DNA from: Clostridiales bacterium
Lineage (GTDB): Bacteria; Bacillota_A; Clostridia; Peptostreptococcales; Anaerovoracaceae
DNA length: 9,242 bases
Direction of reading: 5' to 3'
NCBI GenBank assembly: GCA_012510935.1
Contig: JAAZHB010000178.1
Location: 1-9,242, forward strand
Part shown: positions 5,646-9,242 of the stretch, piece after piece
Position numbering within the stretch: the stretch's first letter is position 1
Layout: the number at the start of each line of letters is the position of its first letter
The notes under the pieces: generated by a model
Databases searched by the model: none
Seen by the model: only the letters and a program-made list of their open reading frames with translations
What the model was told of the DNA's origin: nothing
Made by a program: the position numbers and the translations under genes

Positions 5646-6486
5646 AGTGTCTTACCCCTCCTGTAATTCTGCAAACATGCTCTCTTTCTTCTTTCTCCTC
5701 ATCGGCATAGTAAGAATTACGAGCGATTAGCACATCCCAATCCACAAGCTGTCCATCAAATTCTGGTCCATCTACGCATACATATTTCTTCTCTCCAGCA
5801 ATCTGAACCCTGCAGCCACCACACATTCCAGTTCCATCAATCATCAAGGCTGTTAGAGAAGCAACTGTCTTTATACCATATTCAGCAGTAACCTTGCATA
5901 TGAACTTCATCATGATAGGAGGACCAACTGTTATAACCTCGTCGTATTCATTTCCTGCTTCAATTAGTTCCTTTAGCTTCTCTGTAGTGAGCATCTTCTC
6001 TCCTGCAGTTCCATCATCTGTGCATAGGAAGAAGTTATCTACAGCATCTACAAATTCATCCTCAAGAACAATGAGGTCTTTAGTCTTAAAGCCAGAAACC
6101 ATATCTACATGAATTCCCGCCTCATGCATTCCCTTTGCTACAGGATAAGCAAGCGCATTTCCCGTTCCGCCTCCAACAATGCAAACCTTCTTAATGCCTT
6201 CCATTGCTGTAGCCTTTCCAAGAGGTCCTGTAACATCAAGAATAGCATCACCTTCTTCAAGCTGTGATAGCAGCATTGTGCTACGGCCAACAGCTTGGAA
6301 AATAATAGTAACTGTTCCCTTTTCTTTGTTGCTTCCTGCCATAGTTAGTGGTACTCTTTCTCCAAACTCATCCACTCTAAATATGATGAACTGTCCAGGT
6401 TTAGCATTTGCTGCAATGTATGGAGCCTCAAACTCCAGCCAGAACATATCATGGCTAAGCTGCTTCTTATAAACAATCTTATGCAT
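5635..6486 (-). CDS. nfnA: NfnA-type FAD/NAD-binding ferredoxin-NADP+ oxidoreductase subunit
   Basis: This 283-residue cytoplasmic protein belongs to the ferredoxin-NADP reductase superfamily, in the branch also labelled sulfide dehydrogenase or dihydroorotate dehydrogenase electron-transfer subunit. RVPLTMA (44-50) is the flavin-binding motif and GGGTGNA (105-111) the dinucleotide-binding motif. DGTGMCGGC (217-225) and C237 provide three cysteines and one nearby aspartate, consistent with the [2Fe-2S] site with an Asp ligand described for Nfn enzymes. With NfnB directly downstream and overlapping, the pair should balance NADH, NADPH and ferredoxin by flavin-based electron bifurcation. The ATG has AAGGAGA about 7 nt upstream. 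It follows ddl by 37 nt. The C-terminal codons double as the ribosome binding site of nfnB. A PyrK-like role is unlikely because no pyrD is adjacent. Confidence 0.9.
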   Translation of the reverse strand: MHKIVYKKQLSHDMFWLEFEAPYIAANAKPGQFIIFRVDEFGERVPLTMAGSNKEKGTVTIIFQAVGRSTMLLSQLEEGDAILDVTGPLGKATAMEGIKKVCIVGGGTGNALAYPVAKGMHEAGIHVDMVSGFKTKDLIVLEDEFVDAVDNFFLCTDDGTAGEKMLTTEKLKELIEAGNEYDEVITVGPPIMMKFICKVTAEYGIKTVASLTALMIDGTGMCGGCRVQIAGEKKYVCVDGPEFDGQLVDWDVLIARNSYYADEEKEEREHVCRITGGVRHYER

Positions 6487-6523
6487 AACATTTCTCCTTT
6501 ATATTATATCTAAACAAATAAAA

Positions 6524-7612
6524 TTAACGTTTCCACTCTGAATGCTCTTCAAAAGCTAATGCAATTAGTCTATCCATCAACTCGGTGGTTTCAACGCCAT
6601 CGTTTTTCCATAGCTGAGGATACATGCTAATATCTGTGAAGCCCGGAAGAGTATTTATCTCGTTAAATACAATCTCGCCTTCCTTTGTATAGAAGAAGTC
6701 AACCCTTGCAAGCCCTCTGCAGTCTAGCTCCTTATATAGATCAATGGCTACGCTTTGGAACTTCTCCACAACTTCTTGCGGAAGGTCTGTTACAACTCTT
6801 GTCTTTGATTCTGGATTAGAATATTTTGCTTCGTAGGTATAGAATTCTCCAGCAGTTAGAATCTCTCCGATGCTGCTAGCCTTTGGATATTCATTTCCAA
6901 GCACCGCAATTTCCAACTCTCTTCCAACAATCGCCTCTTCAACCAGAACTTTTTTATCATACTTAAAAGCCTCATCTAGCGCAAGCCCTAATTCTTTCTC
7001 GCTTTTAACCTTTGTTACCCCTACGGAGGATCCTGCCGAACATGGCTTTACGAACAGTGGGTATTTGTCTTCATGAGCCTTGCGAATTTCTGCAACAAGC
7101 TTTTCTTTATCATTAATGTATGATGAAAATCTCGCAAGGTAATGCTTTGCCATCTTCACCCCTGTTAGCTTAGCAAGCTCTTTTGTGCAACTTTTATCCA
7201 TACAGTTTGCCGATGATTTTACACCAGAGCCAACATATGGAATCTCCGAAAGCCCGAACAACCCCTGTATTTCGCCGTCCTCGCCGTGGTCTCCATGAAT
7301 AACTAAAATAAAGCAGTCAATCCTGAATACAGTAGCATAGTCGACCTCATCAAAAATCAGAATTCCTCCCACAGTAGGGTCGTGAGGAATTGAACATTGC
7401 TGATTTGAGTCACTGTATACCCACTTATCCGATGCAATTTCCTCAGAACTGGCGCGAGTTACATACCATCTACCATCCTGTGTAATTCCAATCTTCGTAA
7501 TGTCGTACTTATCTTCATCAAGCGCATTTATAACATTTGCTGCTGAATGAAGAGATACATCATACTCGCTAGACTTCCCCCCGAAAACTACACCGATATT
7601 CAATTTGTTCAT
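6524..7612 (-). CDS. ddl: D-alanine--D-alanine ligase
   Basis: This 362-residue ATP-grasp enzyme joins two D-alanines for the peptidoglycan stem peptide. It shows GGKSSEYDVS (11-20) with the substrate-binding Glu, HGDHGEDG (106-113), GSGV (128-131), KPCSAGSSVGV (189-199) for ATP binding, and metal ligands in ARVDFF (302-307) and FNEINTLPGF (316-325). The omega-loop reads FYTYEAKY (257-264). Its Y-E-A-K-Y matches D-Ala-D-Ala ligases and argues against a vancomycin-resistance D-Ala-D-Lac type. A GTG at 7621 would add MNK but lies 1 nt from the AGAGGT site, so the ATG at 7612 is used. It starts 1 nt after the prmC stop. The length is normal and the gene looks intact. Confidence 0.95.
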   Translation of the reverse strand: MNKLNIGVVFGGKSSEYDVSLHSAANVINALDEDKYDITKIGITQDGRWYVTRASSEEIASDKWVYSDSNQQCSIPHDPTVGGILIFDEVDYATVFRIDCFILVIHGDHGEDGEIQGLFGLSEIPYVGSGVKSSANCMDKSCTKELAKLTGVKMAKHYLARFSSYINDKEKLVAEIRKAHEDKYPLFVKPCSAGSSVGVTKVKSEKELGLALDEAFKYDKKVLVEEAIVGRELEIAVLGNEYPKASSIGEILTAGEFYTYEAKYSNPESKTRVVTDLPQEVVEKFQSVAIDLYKELDCRGLARVDFFYTKEGEIVFNEINTLPGFTDISMYPQLWKNDGVETTELMDRLIALAFEEHSEWKR

Positions 7613-7613
7613 T

Positions 7614-9242
7614 TTATTCACACCTCTCTGCCATTACCACTCTATCAAGACCATTCAGGTCCTTAACTACTCTTATATTACTAAACTCTCCGCTATCATA
7701 CAGAAGATATGGGACTGATTCGCCTTGATCGCATCCTATTTCAAGCGCCAAAAGTCCTCCATCCTTCAGATGTTCTCCCGCATTCTCGGCAATTATCCTG
7801 TAGAAGTCTAGTCCATCCGCACCACCATCCAATGCTTTTCTTGGTTCATAGTTCTTCACATCATCGGTCAGCTTATCAACCTCTTCGCTTGCGATGTATG
7901 GAGGGTTGCTTACAATTACATCGTACTTCTTATCTTCAAGTATAGCATTAAACATATCACCTGTTACAAAACTGCACCTATTAAAAATATTATTCAGCTG
8001 TGTATTGCTTATTGCTGTACTAAGAGCATCCTGATCAACATCAGTTAGCGTTACCTTCGCATCAGAAATTTCATGTCCAATGGAAATACCAAGTGCTCCG
8101 GAACCAGTGCACATATCAAGAATTTCCGGCTGTTCAAATGATTTCTCTCGTATCACTCTAATAACGCTATCTGCTAGAACCTCACTATCAAGTCTTGGAA
8201 TTAGCACGCTCGGATTTACCTTAATAATGCAATTCATAAACTCCTGAACCTTTGTGATATATTGCAACGGCTTCCCCTCCAGACGTTCTCTGATAGCTTT
8301 TTCGTAATCGCTAACTTGTCCATCGCTAAGCATCTCTTTGCCACGGAGTACAACATCTGTACGACTCATCCCTGTGATGTACGAGAAAATTATCATCGCC
8401 TCATTTCGCCCATTTTCGACAAGCGCTAGAAGATTCTCTCCCCAAGTTAATGTGTTTCTTACAGTACCTGCATCAGTATTAAATCTTTTCTTCATTATTT
8501 CTGGAAACATTTGTGTATATGACTCCGCATTTGGAATATTGATTGGATCCGCAAGTTTGCTAAGACTCTGATCCCCTATTAAATTCTGAGCTTCTTCCCC
8601 CAAGTCCTCTACAAGATTATTGTCGACCGGTGGGCCGCTAAGAGGTTCGTCTACGGTTTTCTTAAAGAGCTTTCTTTCAACAAAACCTTCATATGTAGGC
8701 TCATCTTCTGAAACAAGCACCGCTTCCAGAGCAGTAATTGCAATCTCCAGTTGGCCAACCGTTGGCTCAGCTGTTGTAAGCTTTTGTAACATAAGGCCTG
8801 GATAGCTAAGAATTTTCACTACCTTGCTGTCACTTCTACCAGCCCACTTAAGAACTTCATAGCTTATTCCAGCAATTACAGGCAGGAGTAATAGTCTTGA
8901 TGCAATTCTCCAATATATATTTGGCCATCCAAGGAAGGAGAAAATCACCAGACTTATCACAAGAACGAAAACCATAAAGCTTGTTCCGCATCTTGGGTGA
9001 AGTGTATAAAATTGGCTTGCGTTATCCGGCGTCAGTTCAAGCCCATTCTCATAGCAATGAATGGTTTTGTGCTCCGCTCCATGATATTGAAACAGTGTTT
9101 TAATATCTTTCATTCGGCTAATTGCCAGAATGTATAGAACAAATATCAGAATTCTTAAAATTCCCTCTATCAAGTTAAGGACAATCGTGTTGGAAATAAA
9201 GCCCTTGAAAAGATTTACTGCAGCAGTTGGTGCAATTACAAA
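7614..9242 (-). CDS. prmC: DUF1385 (YqhQ-like) membrane domain fused to PrmC release-factor methyltransferase; 5' end missing
   Basis: The frame is open from the window edge, giving 542 visible residues. Residues about 1-176 match the C-terminal half of DUF1385: ISRMKDIKTLFQYHGAEHKT (41-60), HPRCGTSF (82-89), membrane segments near 21-42, 87-106 and 110-128, and AGRSDSK. An acidic, low-conservation linker follows (about 177-259). Then comes a complete PrmC: an N-terminal helical domain with EGKPLQYI and LIPRLDSEV, the SAM-binding CTGSGALGIS (378-387), the catalytic NPPY (446-449) and the YEPRKALDGGADGLDFY segment (465-481). PrmC methylates the glutamine of the GGQ motif in release factors RF1/RF2 and is normally soluble, so the fusion suggests membrane tethering. 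A TTG at 9173 is not the start, because homology continues upstream to the edge. Separate translation from ATG 8510 or 8495 is possible but has no strong ribosome binding site. The role of DUF1385 is unknown. Confidence 0.9.
   Translation of the reverse strand, partial: FVIAPTAAVNLFKGFISNTIVLNLIEGILRILIFVLYILAISRMKDIKTLFQYHGAEHKTIHCYENGLELTPDNASQFYTLHPRCGTSFMVFVLVISLVIFSFLGWPNIYWRIASRLLLLPVIAGISYEVLKWAGRSDSKVVKILSYPGLMLQKLTTAEPTVGQLEIAITALEAVLVSEDEPTYEGFVERKLFKKTVDEPLSGPPVDNNLVEDLGEEAQNLIGDQSLSKLADPINIPNAESYTQMFPEIMKKRFNTDAGTVRNTLTWGENLLALVENGRNEAMIIFSYITGMSRTDVVLRGKEMLSDGQVSDYEKAIRERLEGKPLQYITKVQEFMNCIIKVNPSVLIPRLDSEVLADSVIRVIREKSFEQPEILDMCTGSGALGISIGHEISDAKVTLTDVDQDALSTAISNTQLNNIFNRCSFVTGDMFNAILEDKKYDVIVSNPPYIASEEVDKLTDDVKNYEPRKALDGGADGLDFYRIIAENAGEHLKDGGLLALEIGCDQGESVPYLLYDSGEFSNIRVVKDLNGLDRVVMAERCE
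7622..7627 (-). promoter_or_regulatory. ddl ribosome binding site
   Basis: The minus strand reads AGAGGT, 9 nt before the ATG at 7610-7612 and touching the upstream GTG at 7619-7621. The spacing favours the ATG. It lies within the last codons of prmC, so the two genes are probably translationally coupled. Confidence 0.6.

Noticed and set aside
6503..6508. TATAAT on the minus strand in the ddl-nfnA gap as a separate nfnA promoter
   Set aside because: There is no TTGACA-like element 16-18 nt upstream, and a start about 7 nt downstream would fall inside the nfnA ribosome binding site.
6524..7612. Vancomycin-resistance type ligase (D-Ala-D-Lac or D-Ala-D-Ser)
   Set aside because: The omega-loop Y-E-A-K-Y is the D-Ala-D-Ala form, and no vanH, vanX or vanT-like genes are adjacent.
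9171..9173. TTG as the start of the DUF1385-PrmC gene
   Set aside because: The frame stays open to the window edge and the upstream residues (for example VNLFKGFISNTIVLN) continue the DUF1385 pattern, so the true start lies outside the window.
1..9242. Mobile element, CRISPR array, tRNA/rRNA or defence island
   Set aside because: I found no transposase or integrase frames, no regularly spaced repeats, no RNA-gene-like folds other than the hairpins listed, and no defence-type genes. The gene content is housekeeping and phosphate uptake.

Overview
All genes in this window lie on the minus strand, so the biological order runs from high to low coordinates. The sequence looks chromosomal and comes from an AT-rich, anaerobic, low-GC Gram-positive (Clostridia-type) bacterium. 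The reasons are an adjacent NfnA/NfnB-type (GltA-like) flavoprotein pair, a PstS with a lipoprotein signal, a pst-phoU operon running into a response regulator that begins MIWCVEDD, purine-rich Shine-Dalgarno sequences, and a DUF1385 (YqhQ-like) protein joined to PrmC. A finer placement, such as Anaerovoracaceae or Lachnospiraceae relatives, would be a guess.

Region 1 (9242 to about 4171) is a tight four-gene unit. It starts with a DUF1385-PrmC fusion whose 5' end is cut off by the window edge. D-alanine-D-alanine ligase follows 1 nt later, then NfnA and NfnB, which overlap by 11 nt. A strong intrinsic terminator ends the unit at 4171-4202. The functions mix translation termination (release factor methylation), cell wall synthesis and redox balancing, so this is a housekeeping operon.

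Region 2 (4171 to 1) is a phosphate-starvation operon: pstS, pstC, pstA, pstB, phoU, then the first ten codons of a PhoP/PhoB-type response regulator. Just upstream of pstS, touching the U-tract of the preceding terminator, are two perfect TT(A/T)ACA hexamers exactly 11 bp apart, with a weaker third copy and a -10-like TATAAC downstream. This is what a Gram-positive PhoP box and its promoter look like. PstS captures phosphate, PstC/PstA form the channel, PstB should power it, PhoU relays transporter state, and the regulator encoded at the end probably acts on this same promoter.

The main anomaly is pstB. The reading frame has the normal length for the family, but codon 164 is an amber stop, just ahead of Walker B. 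Two normally near-invariant residues right after it (the P of DEP and the S of TSALD) are also changed. The stop (if the codon was CAG) and both substitutions can be explained by C-to-T transitions on the coding strand within 35 bp. An AGAGG sits 8 nt before an in-frame ATG just after the stop, so a split two-polypeptide ATPase is conceivable, but a decaying pseudogene is simpler. Other points of interest are a long 19/7/19 inverted repeat between pstS and pstC and the DUF1385-PrmC fusion. I see no mobile element, CRISPR array, RNA gene or clear novel defence system. The largest gap between coding regions is about 217 nt (4040-4256), and it is filled by the terminator and the pstS promoter.
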